Of a DNA stretch of 62,749 nucleotides, positions 9,185 through 18,341 are shown one piece after another (positions within the stretch are counted from its first letter, which is position 1; each line of letters starts with the position of its first letter). The notes under the pieces were generated by a model that worked only from the letters and a program-made list of their open reading frames with translations, was not told where the DNA came from and did not search any database. The stretch covers positions 1-62,749 of the forward strand of contig CAYFTR010000006.1 in the NCBI GenBank assembly GCA_964346185.1, given 5' to 3'. Made by a program: the position numbers and the translations under genes. Origin of the DNA: JAAYJS01 sp964346185. GTDB taxonomy: Bacteria; Bacillota; Clostridia; Eubacteriales; Eubacteriaceae.

Positions 9185-9209
9185 TTCGATTAATAGAAAA
9201 AAGAAATGG

Positions 9210-9247
9210 ACCGATCTACGATAAGATATTTCTTAGATCGGTTTTTT
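9210..9247 (+). terminator. Rho-independent terminator after tsf
   Basis: ACCGATCT (9210-9217) pairs with AGATCGGT (9235-9242), followed by a run of T. It separates rpsB-tsf from pyrH-frr. Confidence 0.88.
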
Positions 9248-9301
9248 ATATGATTGAAGGACAGCCTTTCGGACCGCTTATTGCGTACAACAGGGCAAGA
9301 C

Positions 9302-9330
9302 TTGAAAAAAAAATCGTATTGCGGTATAAT
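9302..9330 (+). promoter_or_regulatory. pyrH promoter
   Basis: TTGAAA (9302-9307), exactly 17 bp, TATAAT (9325-9330). The predicted start near 9337 lies upstream of ATG 9353 and downstream of the longer upstream in-frame ATG at 9254, so it decides the pyrH start. Confidence 0.8.
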
Positions 9331-9352
9331 TTTATGGATATGGGAGGTGAAA

Positions 9353-10057
9353 ATGGATACTAAATTCAAGCGCGTTGTCATCAAGCTAAGTGGAGAAGCC
9401 ATGGCCGGTTCCGTCGGTTTCGGGATTGATCCGCCAACGGTACGCCGTATATGCGAGGCCGTAAAAAGTGTTTACCAAACAAAAACGGAAATAGCTATCG
9501 TTGTCGGTGGCGGTAACTTCTGGAGGGGTCGCTACGGCGAAGGTATGGACAAAGCTTCCGCCGATTATATGGGCATGCTGTCTACCGTATTAAACGCCTT
9601 GGCCTTACAAGACATGCTTGAAGACATGGATGTACCGGTCAGGGTACAAACAGCAATTGAAATGAAAGAAGTTGCCGAACCCTATATTCGTCGTAAGGCG
9701 ATTCGTCACTTGGAAAAAGGTCGTGTTGTTATTTTTGCGGCCGGTACCGGCAATCCGTTTTTCACAACCGATACGACCGCCGCTTTAAGAGCTGCCGAAA
9801 TAGAAGCGGAAGTCATTTTACTGGCGAAAAACATCGATGCCGTCTACGATTCGGATCCCAAAATAAATCCGAATGCAATCTCCTACTCAAGCCTAAGCTA
9901 TATTGACGTTATTAATCAAGGTTTAAAGGTGATGGATACGACGGCCATTACATTGTGTATGGACAACAAAATTCCGATTTTAGTGTTCGGGTTAAACGAC
10001 CCCAAAAACATTTTAAGAGTCGTAAAAGGCGAAAAAATCGGAACGATTATCGATTAA
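9353..10057 (+). CDS. pyrH: UMP kinase
   Basis: This 234-residue amino-acid-kinase-fold enzyme phosphorylates UMP to UDP. The N-terminal phosphate loop KRVVIKLSGEAMAG, VVGGGNFWRGR near residue 55, the TGNPFFTTDTTAALRAAE block near residue 135 and the C-terminal LRVVKGEKIGTII are all family hallmarks. The frame stays open back to 9254, but ATG 9353 is chosen. It follows GGGAGGTG, starts exactly at the family N-terminus, and the promoter sits inside the longer version. The gene leads a two-gene unit with frr. Confidence 0.96.
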   Translation: MDTKFKRVVIKLSGEAMAGSVGFGIDPPTVRRICEAVKSVYQTKTEIAIVVGGGNFWRGRYGEGMDKASADYMGMLSTVLNALALQDMLEDMDVPVRVQTAIEMKEVAEPYIRRKAIRHLEKGRVVIFAAGTGNPFFTTDTTAALRAAEIEAEVILLAKNIDAVYDSDPKINPNAISYSSLSYIDVINQGLKVMDTTAITLCMDNKIPILVFGLNDPKNILRVVKGEKIGTIID

Positions 10058-10073
10058 GGAGTGGAAGGATTTT

Positions 10074-10631
10074 ATGAGTGAAGCAATTATAAAAGACACG
10101 GAAGAGAGAATCGAAAAATCTCTGAATAACTTAAAAGATACCTTGCAGGGAATGAGAGCGGGACGTGCCAATCCTCATTTACTGGACAAAATTGTGGTAG
10201 AATACTACGGTGTCGAAACCCCTCTTAACCAAATGGCAACCGTCAACGTACCGGAAGCCCGCTTAATTACGATTCAACCCTTCGACCCGTCAACCATCAA
10301 AACGATCGAAAAGGCGATTATTGCATCGGATTTGGGCTTTAATCCCTCCAACGACGGAAAAATTATTCGATTACAAGTTCCGCAATTAACGGAAGAACGA
10401 AGAAAAGAATTGGTAAAAATAACCAAAAAGTACGGAGAAGAAGGCAAAGTTGCTATCCGTAACATTCGACGAAAAGCCGTGTCGGATCTTAAGGAATTGG
10501 AAAAGAAATCGGAAATCTCCGAGGACGACTTACACGCTTACGAAAAAGATGTCCAAAAGCTGACCGACGAAGGTACAGAAAAGGTCGATCTTTTATTAAA
10601 AGAAAAGGAAGCGGAAATCTTAGAAGTCTAG
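10074..10631 (+). CDS. frr: Ribosome recycling factor
   Basis: This 185-residue protein, the usual RRF length, works with EF-G to split post-termination ribosomes. GMRAGRANPHLLDKIVVEYYG near residues 25-45 (conserved RAGRA) and the domain II block ATVNVPEARLITIQPFD are present. C-terminal helix VRNIRR-type residues and the final KEKEAEILEV complete the match. It lies 16 bp after pyrH with a GGAGTGGAAGGA site. In most Bacillota uppS, cdsA, dxr, rseP, proS and polC follow; here a terminator and rimP follow directly. Confidence 0.97.
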   Translation: MSEAIIKDTEERIEKSLNNLKDTLQGMRAGRANPHLLDKIVVEYYGVETPLNQMATVNVPEARLITIQPFDPSTIKTIEKAIIASDLGFNPSNDGKIIRLQVPQLTEERRKELVKITKKYGEEGKVAIRNIRRKAVSDLKELEKKSEISEDDLHAYEKDVQKLTDEGTEKVDLLLKEKEAEILEV

Positions 10632-10651
10632 AATGTGAATAGTTATTTTTT

Positions 10652-10686
10652 CACAAGAGTGGGGCAACCCACTCTTGTGTATTTAT
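10652..10686 (+). terminator. Terminator hairpin between frr and rimP
   Basis: CACAAGAGTGGG (10652-10663) pairs perfectly with CCCACTCTTGTG (10668-10679) around a GCAA tetraloop of the GNRA class. The 3' tract is only moderately T-rich (TATTTAT), so partial read-through into rimP is possible. Confidence 0.75.
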
Positions 10687-10699
10687 AAGAAAGGATAAG

Positions 10700-11164
10700 A
10701 TGAAACTCAAAACAAAAAAGTCGCCCTACGAAACGATGCTGGAACCTGAAATTTCTAAAGCCGGTTACCAATGTGTCGATGTAACTTTCGAAAAAAAAGG
10801 TAAAGACTGGATCTTAACAGCTTATATCGACAAAAAAGGCGGCGTAAATCTGACAGATTGCGAAAAAGTCAGTCGAATCTTATCGGATTATTTAGATGAG
10901 AAAGATCCCATCGAACAGAGTTATTTTTTAGAAGTATCCTCTCCGGGGTTGGACAGACCCTTTAAAACGGAAACGGATTTTATCAGAAATATTAACAGAA
11001 AAGTCGTCGTAAAGCTTTATGCAGCAAAGGAAAATAAGAAAGAATTTACGGGTACCTTAAGCGGTTATCAAGAAGGCATTGTCCTTATAACATCGGAGGC
11101 GGGAGAGGAGATGTACTTACCTCTTGAAGAAATTGCATCTGTTATCCCTGAAGTAGAATTTTAA
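10700..11164 (+). CDS. rimP: Ribosome maturation factor RimP
   Basis: This 154-residue protein is needed for 30S subunit maturation. LTAYIDKKGGVNLTDCEKVSR near residues 35-55 and the hallmark YFLEVSSPGLDRPF near residue 76 are diagnostic. The C-terminal SH3-like half (FTGTLSGYQEGIVLI) follows. The ATG has an AAAGGA site. It heads the conserved nusA-infB cluster, 13 bp upstream of nusA. Confidence 0.95.
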   Translation: MKLKTKKSPYETMLEPEISKAGYQCVDVTFEKKGKDWILTAYIDKKGGVNLTDCEKVSRILSDYLDEKDPIEQSYFLEVSSPGLDRPFKTETDFIRNINRKVVVKLYAAKENKKEFTGTLSGYQEGIVLITSEAGEEMYLPLEEIASVIPEVEF

Positions 11165-11177
11165 GGAGGTATGAGTC

Positions 11178-12422
11178 ATGAATGAGTTTATTACTGCCTT
11201 AAATGTGTTGGAAAAAGAAAAAAACATAAATAAGGAAGAGCTCATTGAAGCTATAGAAATTTCGATCGAATCGGCATATAAAAAAAATTACGGCAATCAG
11301 CAAAACTTACTGGTAGAAATAGATAGAGAAGACGGAGAAATATCGGTTTACTCATCGCGATTGGTCGTTGAAGCGGTTGAAAACCCTAAAGAAGAAATTT
11401 TGTTGGATAAAGCCCGAGAAGTCAACCCGACCGTTAACGTCGGTGACTACTTACAGGAAAAAGTAACGCCGAAGGACTTCGGTCGCATTGCGGCACAAAA
11501 TGCAAAACAATTAATTGTACAACGCATCAAAGAAGCCGAAAGAAACATCATCTACAAAGAGTTTTTAGAGAATCAGGATGAAATCCTAAACGGTGTTGTC
11601 ACTCGGGTGGATAAAGGCCTCGTTCATATCGATTTAGGTAACAGCGAAGCCGTTTTAATGCCTTCGGAACAAGCGCCGGGAGAGGTCTACCAACCGGGGC
11701 AACGTCTTAAGGTTTACTTGACAATGGTTAAGAAAACCACCAAAGGGCCTCACATTAACGTATCGAGAACCCATCCCGGAATGGTTAAACGACTTTTTGA
11801 ATCGGAAGTACCGGAAATTTATGAAGGTCTTGCGGATATTGTATCCATTGCCAGAGAAGCAGGCTCCAGAACTAAAATGTCCGTTAAGGAAAACGATGCA
11901 AACATCGATGCGGTCGGTGCCTGTGTCGGACCCAAGGGCACTCGTGTACAAAATGTTATAACCGAATTAAACGGAGAAAAGATCGATATCATCAAATACT
12001 CCGATGACATCGAAACTTACTTGTCCAATGCCTTAAGTCCTGCAAAAGTAATAAAAATTATTCCCAATAAAAAAGAAAAAACCGCCATCGCCGTCGTGGA
12101 CGATATGCAATTATCCCTGGCGATCGGCAAAGAAGGGCAAAATGTACGTCTTGCCGCTAAACTTACCGGTTGGAAGATCGATATTAAAAGCAAAAGCGAT
12201 TACGATCGTATGGTGGAAGAAAATCCGAATTTCGATGAAGAATACCAAGGATTGGATGAAAACTTCGATTCGGAGCTTTCCTCCGGCGGTATGAGTTTGG
12301 ACGATGTTCTTAATATTGACATCGAAGACGAATCCGAAGAAAACTTCATTAAAGAAGACGATCTTTTGGACGAAGTGTTGGATGACCTTTTGGTGGCAAA
12401 CGCCGACTCGACAGAAGAATGA
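11178..12422 (+). CDS. nusA: Transcription termination/antitermination protein NusA
   Basis: This 414-residue RNA-polymerase-binding factor is longer than the about 370-residue Bacillus form because of an acidic tail after residue about 345 rich in Asp and Glu. The N-terminal polymerase-binding domain covers about 1-125. The S1 domain (NGVVTRVDKGLVHIDLG) is near 140-200, and KH1 and KH2 follow, with the motif VGACVGPKGTRVQNV near 255 and AIGKEGQNVRLAAKLTGW near 320. AAGGAGG precedes the ATG. Its stop overlaps the rnpM start (ATGA). Confidence 0.96.
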   Translation: MNEFITALNVLEKEKNINKEELIEAIEISIESAYKKNYGNQQNLLVEIDREDGEISVYSSRLVVEAVENPKEEILLDKAREVNPTVNVGDYLQEKVTPKDFGRIAAQNAKQLIVQRIKEAERNIIYKEFLENQDEILNGVVTRVDKGLVHIDLGNSEAVLMPSEQAPGEVYQPGQRLKVYLTMVKKTTKGPHINVSRTHPGMVKRLFESEVPEIYEGLADIVSIAREAGSRTKMSVKENDANIDAVGACVGPKGTRVQNVITELNGEKIDIIKYSDDIETYLSNALSPAKVIKIIPNKKEKTAIAVVDDMQLSLAIGKEGQNVRLAAKLTGWKIDIKSKSDYDRMVEENPNFDEEYQGLDENFDSELSSGGMSLDDVLNIDIEDESEENFIKEDDLLDEVLDDLLVANADSTEE

Positions 12423-12718
12423 AAAAACAACCTTTAAGAACCTGTGTCGTTTGTCGCGAAAAATTTGACAAACGCGATTTACTCAGAATAGTCAGCACCA
12501 AAGAAGGCGACCTGTTTTACGACCCGACGGGTAAAAAGAACGGACGCGGTGCCTATATTTGTAAAAAACAAAGCTGCATCGATACTTTTTTAGAAAAGAA
12601 TCTTTTAGAGAGAACTTTTAAAAAATCAATCGATCCCGAAAAATCTCAAGCTGTAAAACAAAGCATTGCGGAAACAATAACAACGAATGATGTTTTGGAG
12701 AGTACTATGAATCAATAA
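12419..12718 (+). CDS. rnpM: YlxR-family RNA-binding protein (RnpM)
   Basis: This 99-residue member of the YlxR family has the hallmark N-terminus RTCVVCREKFDKRDLLRIV and the GRGAYICKKQSCID motif. YlxR of B. subtilis has been renamed RnpM as a modulator of RNase P; the same role here is inferred from family. It starts inside the nusA stop (4-base overlap), indicating translational coupling. The neighbouring L7Ae-like ylxQ gene usual in Bacillota is missing, with infB starting 20 bp later. The tail after residue 75 is not conserved. Confidence 0.9.
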   Translation: MKKQPLRTCVVCREKFDKRDLLRIVSTKEGDLFYDPTGKKNGRGAYICKKQSCIDTFLEKNLLERTFKKSIDPEKSQAVKQSIAETITTNDVLESTMNQ

Positions 12719-12738
12719 AAAAATAAAGGAGGAATCCT

Positions 12739-15081
12739 ATGGCAAAACAAAGAGTCTATCAATTAGCGAAAGAATACAAGATAGCAAGTAAAGATTTTGT
12801 ACAAATCTTAAATAGATATAATATCCCCGTTAAAAACCATATGAGTGCCCTAACCGAAGAACAGGTCAACCAATTTAAAGAACTCTACACATCCGGTAAA
12901 GCAACCGATAAGCCGGCGGAGGATAAAACACGCCAAAAAACCGATAATAATAAGCAAAATCGTCCACCCCGACGGACAGCACAACAATCGCAAAAATCCG
13001 TTCAAAAACAAAATGAAGAGGTAAACAAAACGAAAAGCGAAGACAGCACCCGAAACAAGCCGAAAAAACCCAGACGTCCCAAACCCATACGTGACGAAGA
13101 AGATGTTGCTAAAAAAGAAAGAATAAAAACTAAAAAAACACGGGAAACAACGGGACAAAACCGCCAGGAACAAAATAATAATAAACGTTCACGCCGTAAA
13201 AAGGATAACCAAACCCAGCAACAACGACCGCAAAACTTAAAAGTTCGGGATTATTCTAAAAAGGAAAAAGTATCCCGTTCGGTTTATAAAAAACAAAAAG
13301 CGGAAATAAGATCCGAAAAATTAAAAAAACAGGTTTACGAAATACCGGAAAACTTAACGGTCGGCGAGTTGGCGGAAATTTTAGACGTCGGTGCAACGGA
13401 AATCATTAAAATATTGATGATGGCCGGTACCATGGCAACCATTAACCAAAGCATCGATTACGAAACGGCGGAAATTGTCGCCGACGAATTGGGCTACGAA
13501 GTCCAAAAAATAGAAGTGGAAGATCTGGTCAGCCAAATTTTCGAAGAGTACGACGATCAACAAACCGGAGAAGAAATTACAAGACCCCCGGTGGTTACCG
13601 TAATGGGTCATGTCGACCACGGAAAAACCTCTCTGTTGGATAAAATTCGCTCCGCTCATGTCACAGCGGGAGAAGCGGGAGGGATTACCCAACACATCGG
13701 TGCTTACACTGTAAAAGTTAAGGACAACACCATTACCTTTATCGATACACCCGGTCACGAAGCATTTACGGCGATGCGTTCCAGAGGGGCACAAATTACC
13801 GACGTTGCGATATTAGTGGTTGCCGCCGACGACGGCGTCATGCCGCAAACCGTTGAAGCCATTAACCACGCCAAAGCGGCCGAAGTGCCGATTATTGTAG
13901 CGATTAATAAAATTGACAAAGAAACAGCCAATCCGGAAAGAGTCAAACAGGAACTGACGGAACACGGATTGGTAGTGGAAGAATGGGGCGGTGATGTCAT
14001 TGCCGTGCCCGTCTCCGCTAAAAAAGGCTCCAACATCGATACCTTGTTGGAGATGATTCTTCTGGTTGCGGAAATGCAGGAATTAAAAGCCGACCCTAAT
14101 CGGGAAGCCAGAGGTACGGTTATCGAAGCGGAAGTAAAAAAAGGTAAAGGGGCAACGGCATCCCTTTTGGTACAGCAGGGAACCATCCATATGGGGGATA
14201 CCATATTAACCGGAACCACCTACGGTAAAATTCGCTCCATGATCGACGATAAAGGTAAACGCATTCGCAAAGCCGGTCCCTCCACTCCGGTCGAAGTATC
14301 GGGCTTATCGGAAATACCCGTTGCCGGGGACGACTTTATTGTCATTGCAGACGAAAAAGAAGCCCGTCAATTGGCAATGCAACGTCGAGAAATGGAAAAG
14401 GACGCCCGTCAAACAAAAACCAAAGTCTCTTTGGATGATTTGTTCAGCCAAATCCAGGAAGGCGAAGTGGCCGATGTCAACATTATCATCAAAGCGGACG
14501 TTCAAGGTTCTATTGAAGCCATCAGTCAATCTTTACAGCAACTGAGCACCGATGAAGTTCGGGTCAACATTATTCACACAGCTGTCGGGGCAGTTAATGA
14601 AACCGACGTTATGTTGGCATCTACTTCCAACGCCGTTATCATCGGCTTTAATGTGCGACCGGATAAAAACGCCGTGACCGCAGCGGAAAACGAAGATGTT
14701 GACATTCGCTTATACCGTGTTATTTACGATGCCATTAACGATGTCACCAAGGCGATGGAAGGTCTTCTGGAACCGGAATACAAAGAGGTTGTCACCGGTA
14801 ATGCCGAGGTACGTAACACCTTTAAATTACCCAACGGCTCCATTGTTGCCGGTTGCTATGTTACCGACGGAAAAATCGGAAGATCCGAAGAAGTGCGGAT
14901 TGTGCGGGACGGCATTGTGGTCCACGAAGGGCAAATTGCCTCTTTACGCCGCTTTAAAGACGACGTCCGAGAAGTGGCATCGGGTTACGAGTGTGGTATC
15001 GGTATCGAAAAATACAACGATATTAAAGTTGGCGACGTGATTGAATCCTTTAAAATGGAGGCAATTAACCGTTCACTTTAA
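12739..15081 (+). CDS. infB: Translation initiation factor IF-2
   Basis: This 780-residue GTPase delivers initiator tRNA to the 30S subunit. An N-terminal helical domain (RVYQLAKEYKIASKDFV) is followed by a Lys/Arg/Gln-rich low-complexity linker from about 55 to 195, then a second IF2N domain (LTVGELAEILDVGATEIIK). The G domain has G1 GHVDHGKT at residues 290-297, G3 DTPGHEAF and G4 NKID. Domains II to IV follow, ending VGDVIESFKMEAINRSL. AAAGGAGG lies before the ATG. The basic linker is typical in kind but has no conserved sequence. Confidence 0.97.
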   Translation: MAKQRVYQLAKEYKIASKDFVQILNRYNIPVKNHMSALTEEQVNQFKELYTSGKATDKPAEDKTRQKTDNNKQNRPPRRTAQQSQKSVQKQNEEVNKTKSEDSTRNKPKKPRRPKPIRDEEDVAKKERIKTKKTRETTGQNRQEQNNNKRSRRKKDNQTQQQRPQNLKVRDYSKKEKVSRSVYKKQKAEIRSEKLKKQVYEIPENLTVGELAEILDVGATEIIKILMMAGTMATINQSIDYETAEIVADELGYEVQKIEVEDLVSQIFEEYDDQQTGEEITRPPVVTVMGHVDHGKTSLLDKIRSAHVTAGEAGGITQHIGAYTVKVKDNTITFIDTPGHEAFTAMRSRGAQITDVAILVVAADDGVMPQTVEAINHAKAAEVPIIVAINKIDKETANPERVKQELTEHGLVVEEWGGDVIAVPVSAKKGSNIDTLLEMILLVAEMQELKADPNREARGTVIEAEVKKGKGATASLLVQQGTIHMGDTILTGTTYGKIRSMIDDKGKRIRKAGPSTPVEVSGLSEIPVAGDDFIVIADEKEARQLAMQRREMEKDARQTKTKVSLDDLFSQIQEGEVADVNIIIKADVQGSIEAISQSLQQLSTDEVRVNIIHTAVGAVNETDVMLASTSNAVIIGFNVRPDKNAVTAAENEDVDIRLYRVIYDAINDVTKAMEGLLEPEYKEVVTGNAEVRNTFKLPNGSIVAGCYVTDGKIGRSEEVRIVRDGIVVHEGQIASLRRFKDDVREVASGYECGIGIEKYNDIKVGDVIESFKMEAINRSL

Positions 15082-15105
15082 AATATAGAGAAAGGGGTGT
15101 TTTAA

Positions 15106-15486
15106 ATGGCATCCTATCGTATTGAAAGAATTAACGAACAAATTCAAAGAGAACTCAGCATTATTATCCAAAATAAAATGAAGGACAGTCGTCTCAAAAA
15201 GGAAGGCTTATCCGTAACCGGTGTAAAGACTACACCGGACTTAAAAATGGCAACGGTGTATATCAGCCAAATCGGCACCGGGGAAGAAGGAACACAAGCC
15301 GTAGAAATTCTTGAACAAGCAAAGGGTTTTCTTCGCTCCGCTTTGGGAAAAAGTTTAACTTATCATTCCGTTCCCGCTTTAAGTTTTGTGTTGGACGATT
15401 CGGTTGAATACAGTATGCATATTGAAAAAATTTTGGACGAGTTAAAGAAGGAAAAACCGAAAACAGATGAAGAGAGCAATTCCTGA
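15106..15486 (+). CDS. rbfA: Ribosome-binding factor A
   Basis: This 126-residue KH-fold protein acts in late 30S maturation and 16S 5' end processing. The N-terminus YRIERINEQIQRELSIII, the central VSITGVKTTPDLKMATVYIS-like block (here LSVTGVKTTPDLKMATVY) and the C-terminal HIEKILDEL match the family. AGAAAGG precedes the ATG. Its last 20 bases overlap the nrnA start, consistent with coupled translation in the infB cluster. Confidence 0.94.
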   Translation: MASYRIERINEQIQRELSIIIQNKMKDSRLKKEGLSVTGVKTTPDLKMATVYISQIGTGEEGTQAVEILEQAKGFLRSALGKSLTYHSVPALSFVLDDSVEYSMHIEKILDELKKEKPKTDEESNS

Positions 15487-16435
15487 AAATGTCTTGGAAA
15501 TGATCGATAAAAATCGACGGTTTTTGTTATTGACCCACCGCAAACCCGATGGCGATGCGGTGGGCTCTACCGTTGCTTTCGGTAAAATTTTAAAAAAGCT
15601 CGGTAAACAGGTTACTTACTATTTGGATTTACCCCTGGAAGAGCGTCTTGATTTTTTTGAAGAGTCGGACTATTTTAACCAATCTTCCGAAGCTGCACCC
15701 GAGGTGTATGTTTTTTTAGATTGTTCAACCTCGGACTATGCACATAAACCGCCAAATTTTGATAAAAAGTTACCTTCTATTGTTATTGATCACCATATCT
15801 CAAACCGAGGGTATGGCACCGTCAATGACATTGCACACCTCTCCGCGACCGGAGAACTTGTTGAAAGTTATATATCCGCCTTTCGTGTTCAACCCGATGA
15901 AGAGATATTAAACGCGCTTTATACCGCAATATCAACGGATACGGGTAGTTTTCAATATAGCAATGTCGATGCCCAAACCCATTATACACTGGGGCGTCTT
16001 TATGAATATAAATCGGATTTTTCGCCCTTGGCCAAACGGCTCCATATGGAGAAAAGCTACAATCAGATGAAATTGTTGGGTGAAGCCATCCGTAGTTTGG
16101 AACTGGAAGCGGCGGGACGTATCGCCTACGTGATCCTTGACGCACAAACGATAGAAACCTATGGGGGGCATGTAAATATCACCGACGATATTGCCAATGT
16201 GGGTTCCAATGTTCGGGGTTCACTTCTTGCCGTTACCTTAAAAGAAAAAGAACCCGGTCGGTATAAAGTTTCATTAAGAACACCGAGCGGCAGTGGTTTA
16301 AATGTGGCGACATTTGCCGATCGTTACGGTGGCGGCGGACATGTTCAAGCGGCAGGGTTTGATTATAGCGGTTCGATTGAGGACTTAAAAAAAGCGGTCA
16401 ACACCTTCTTTGAAGAGAGGACTATGCATGCATAA
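15467..16435 (+). CDS. nrnA: DHH/DHHA1 phosphoesterase, NrnA-like nanoRNase
   Basis: This 322-residue protein of the DHH superfamily degrades short oligoribonucleotides and may hydrolyse pAp. Metal-binding motifs are THRKPDGDAVGST near residue 24, VFLDCST near 84 and the name-giving VIDHHISNRGYG near 108. The C-terminal DHHA1 substrate-binding block is RYGGGGHVQAAGF near 288. The start lies inside rbfA and the end overlaps truB, keeping the conserved rbfA-nrnA-truB order. A pAp phosphatase function is expected from family, not shown. Confidence 0.92.
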   Translation: MKRAIPENVLEMIDKNRRFLLLTHRKPDGDAVGSTVAFGKILKKLGKQVTYYLDLPLEERLDFFEESDYFNQSSEAAPEVYVFLDCSTSDYAHKPPNFDKKLPSIVIDHHISNRGYGTVNDIAHLSATGELVESYISAFRVQPDEEILNALYTAISTDTGSFQYSNVDAQTHYTLGRLYEYKSDFSPLAKRLHMEKSYNQMKLLGEAIRSLELEAAGRIAYVILDAQTIETYGGHVNITDDIANVGSNVRGSLLAVTLKEKEPGRYKVSLRTPSGSGLNVATFADRYGGGGHVQAAGFDYSGSIEDLKKAVNTFFEERTMHA

Positions 16436-17348
16436 AGAGATACACGGCTTTATTAATATTCATAAACAAAAGGGTATGACCTCTCACGATGTGGTTTACC
16501 GTGCCCGTCGTATTTTAAAGACAAAAAAAATAGGACACACCGGTACGTTGGACCCCAACGCAACGGGCGTTTTGGTACTTTGTGTCGGCAAAGCAACTAA
16601 ACTGGCCAATTATCTAATGGCGGATGATAAAACTTACGAGGCGGATATTCATTTCGGAGAAGAACGGGATACCGACGATACAACGGGAAAAGTTCTGAGA
16701 ACCGATCCCGATACGGCGGTAAATGCCGACAGTTTTTTACAAGCCTTAGAAAGTTTTTACGGTGTCGGGGAGCAGGTACCGCCGGTATATTCCGCTTTGA
16801 AAATTAACGGTAAAAAAATGTATGCGGAAGCCAGAAAGGGTATTGTCCATACCTTGCCCGCAAGACCCGTTCACATTTACCGTATCGAAGCCCTGGAAAC
16901 AAAACATTTGCCTCGACAGGCACGTTTTCTGGTTGAATGCTCCAAAGGTACGTATGTGCGTGCCCTATGCCGAGACATCGGACATTATTTAAACACTTAT
17001 GCAGCCATGGGCGATTTAAAACGTACAAAAGTCGGGCGTTTTAATTTGTCCGAGGCCCTTACTCCGGAAGAACTCGAAAACTTATACATGACCTCGGATT
17101 TTACCGAAAAATGTGTCACCTCTATGGAGGAGGCGATGCACGGTTATCCGGCCGTAACCACAAAGCCGGAAGCGGACCGCTACTTGTTGTCCGGTAACCC
17201 TTTGCGACCGCATAACCTGCTTGAGTCGCCGAAGGAACAATCGATCGGCCAAACAGTTTTGTTATATAGCTCCGAGCGGTTGGTCGGAATCGGAGAAGTT
17301 AAAGAGAAGTCGGGCAAAATCTACGTACAACCAAAAAGGATTTTATAA
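16428..17348 (+). CDS. truB: tRNA pseudouridine(55) synthase
   Basis: This enzyme of about 306 residues converts U55 of the tRNA T-loop to pseudouridine. HKQKGMTSHDVV near the N-terminus and the catalytic-aspartate motif GHTGTLDPNATGVL are diagnostic. KTYEADIHFG and the RALCRDIG block are also present. A TTG in frame at 16410 would add six residues, but ATG 16428 is preferred. It follows AGAGAGG by 7 bases and matches the family N-terminus. It overlaps the nrnA end by 8 bases. The C-terminal PUA-like part extends to residue 306. Confidence 0.94.
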   Translation: MHKEIHGFINIHKQKGMTSHDVVYRARRILKTKKIGHTGTLDPNATGVLVLCVGKATKLANYLMADDKTYEADIHFGEERDTDDTTGKVLRTDPDTAVNADSFLQALESFYGVGEQVPPVYSALKINGKKMYAEARKGIVHTLPARPVHIYRIEALETKHLPRQARFLVECSKGTYVRALCRDIGHYLNTYAAMGDLKRTKVGRFNLSEALTPEELENLYMTSDFTEKCVTSMEEAMHGYPAVTTKPEADRYLLSGNPLRPHNLLESPKEQSIGQTVLLYSSERLVGIGEVKEKSGKIYVQPKRIL

Positions 17349-17351
17349 ACT

Positions 17352-18266
17352 ATGGGAACAAAAAAAATCGTACTGGCTTTGGGTTTTTTTGACGGCGTGC
17401 ACCTCGGCCATCAGGAATTAATCAAAAAAGCCATCCATCAAGCCCAATTGGAACAATGCAGCAGCGGTGTTCTAACTTTTACCGATCACCCGCTGACCCA
17501 TATCTTTCCGACCTATGCACCGACACTGATCATGTCCAATGAAGATAAAATTGCAAAGTGTAAAAGCTTAGGCATCGATGAGGTGTATATGGAAAATTTT
17601 GATCAGAAAGTGATGACTCTGTCTCCAAAGGAATTTGTGGTCGACTATCTTTTAAAAAAATTTGATTTGGCACATTTGGTTGTCGGTTTCGATTATACTT
17701 TCGGCTATAAAGCCGCAGGTAATACGGCGGTTCTCAAACAATTGGGTCAGTATTACGGGTTCGGCGTTACGGTGATCGACGAGCTAAAAATAGACGGTGT
17801 TCCCGTCAGCTCCTCTCTGATACGCCAACTAATCGGGGTCGGTAAAGTACGTGCCGCTTCAAAATACTTGGGGGCGGATCATTTTATTCGTGGTGTTGTG
17901 GTGATAGGCAAACAATTGGGAAGTCGTTTTAAATTGCCCACGGCCAACTTAAAAATGAGCCCCAACCTGGTATTACCCAGTTCCGGTGTTTATTACACAC
18001 AAATTGAAATAGACGGAAAGTGGTATGATGGTGCTACCAACCTGGGCATCAACCCGACGTTTAAAAATCACCCTTACAGCATTGAAACCTATATTTACGA
18101 TTTTAACCGCAATATTTACGGCAAAAAAGTAAAACTGCTTTTTAAAGATAAAACCAGAGGAGAAATGAAGTTCGACAATATCGAAGATTTGTTTGCGAGA
18201 ATTCGTCGGGATATCAAGGAAATTGACGATAAGCGACTTTTAAAAAGTAAAACAAACCCTTTATAA
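17352..18266 (+). CDS. ribF: Bifunctional riboflavin kinase / FAD synthetase
   Basis: This 304-residue enzyme makes FMN and then FAD from riboflavin. The N-terminal nucleotidyltransferase has LGFFDGVHLGHQ and VVGFDYTFGYKAAG, followed by SSSLIRQLIGVGKV. The C-terminal riboflavin kinase has FKLPTANLKM, GVYYTQIEIDG and a SIETYIYDFN motif. The ATG is 3 bases after the truB stop. FMN/FAD supply fits the several flavoproteins in the window (acyl-CoA dehydrogenase, Etf, CoA-disulfide reductase-like). It ends the nusA-infB operon at a shared terminator. Confidence 0.95.
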   Translation: MGTKKIVLALGFFDGVHLGHQELIKKAIHQAQLEQCSSGVLTFTDHPLTHIFPTYAPTLIMSNEDKIAKCKSLGIDEVYMENFDQKVMTLSPKEFVVDYLLKKFDLAHLVVGFDYTFGYKAAGNTAVLKQLGQYYGFGVTVIDELKIDGVPVSSSLIRQLIGVGKVRAASKYLGADHFIRGVVVIGKQLGSRFKLPTANLKMSPNLVLPSSGVYYTQIEIDGKWYDGATNLGINPTFKNHPYSIETYIYDFNRNIYGKKVKLLFKDKTRGEMKFDNIEDLFARIRRDIKEIDDKRLLKSKTNPL

Positions 18267-18270
18267 AAGT

Positions 18271-18334
18271 AATAAAGCCTTTTTTATGCATTCTCAAAGT
18301 ACAAGACATGCTAATAAAGGCTTTTGTTATTTTT
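18271..18334. terminator. Bidirectional terminator between ribF and the exporter genes
   Basis: AATAAAGCCTTTTTTA on the left can pair with TAATAAAGGCTTTTGTTATT on the right around a 20-base loop, with A-tracts and T-tracts on both sides. It lies between convergent ribF and the minus-strand exporter genes. Confidence 0.65.
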
Positions 18335-18341
18335 ATAAGTA

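Noticed and set aside
9254..9352. 33-residue N-terminal extension of PyrH
   Set aside because: A 17-bp spaced TTGAAA/TATAAT promoter lies inside it, and the family starts at ATG 9353.
13000..13330. Minus-strand hydrophobic ORF opposite the IF-2 linker
   Set aside because: It is the antisense of the Lys/Arg-rich repeat-like linker of infB, which produces Phe/Leu/Ser-rich frames by composition.
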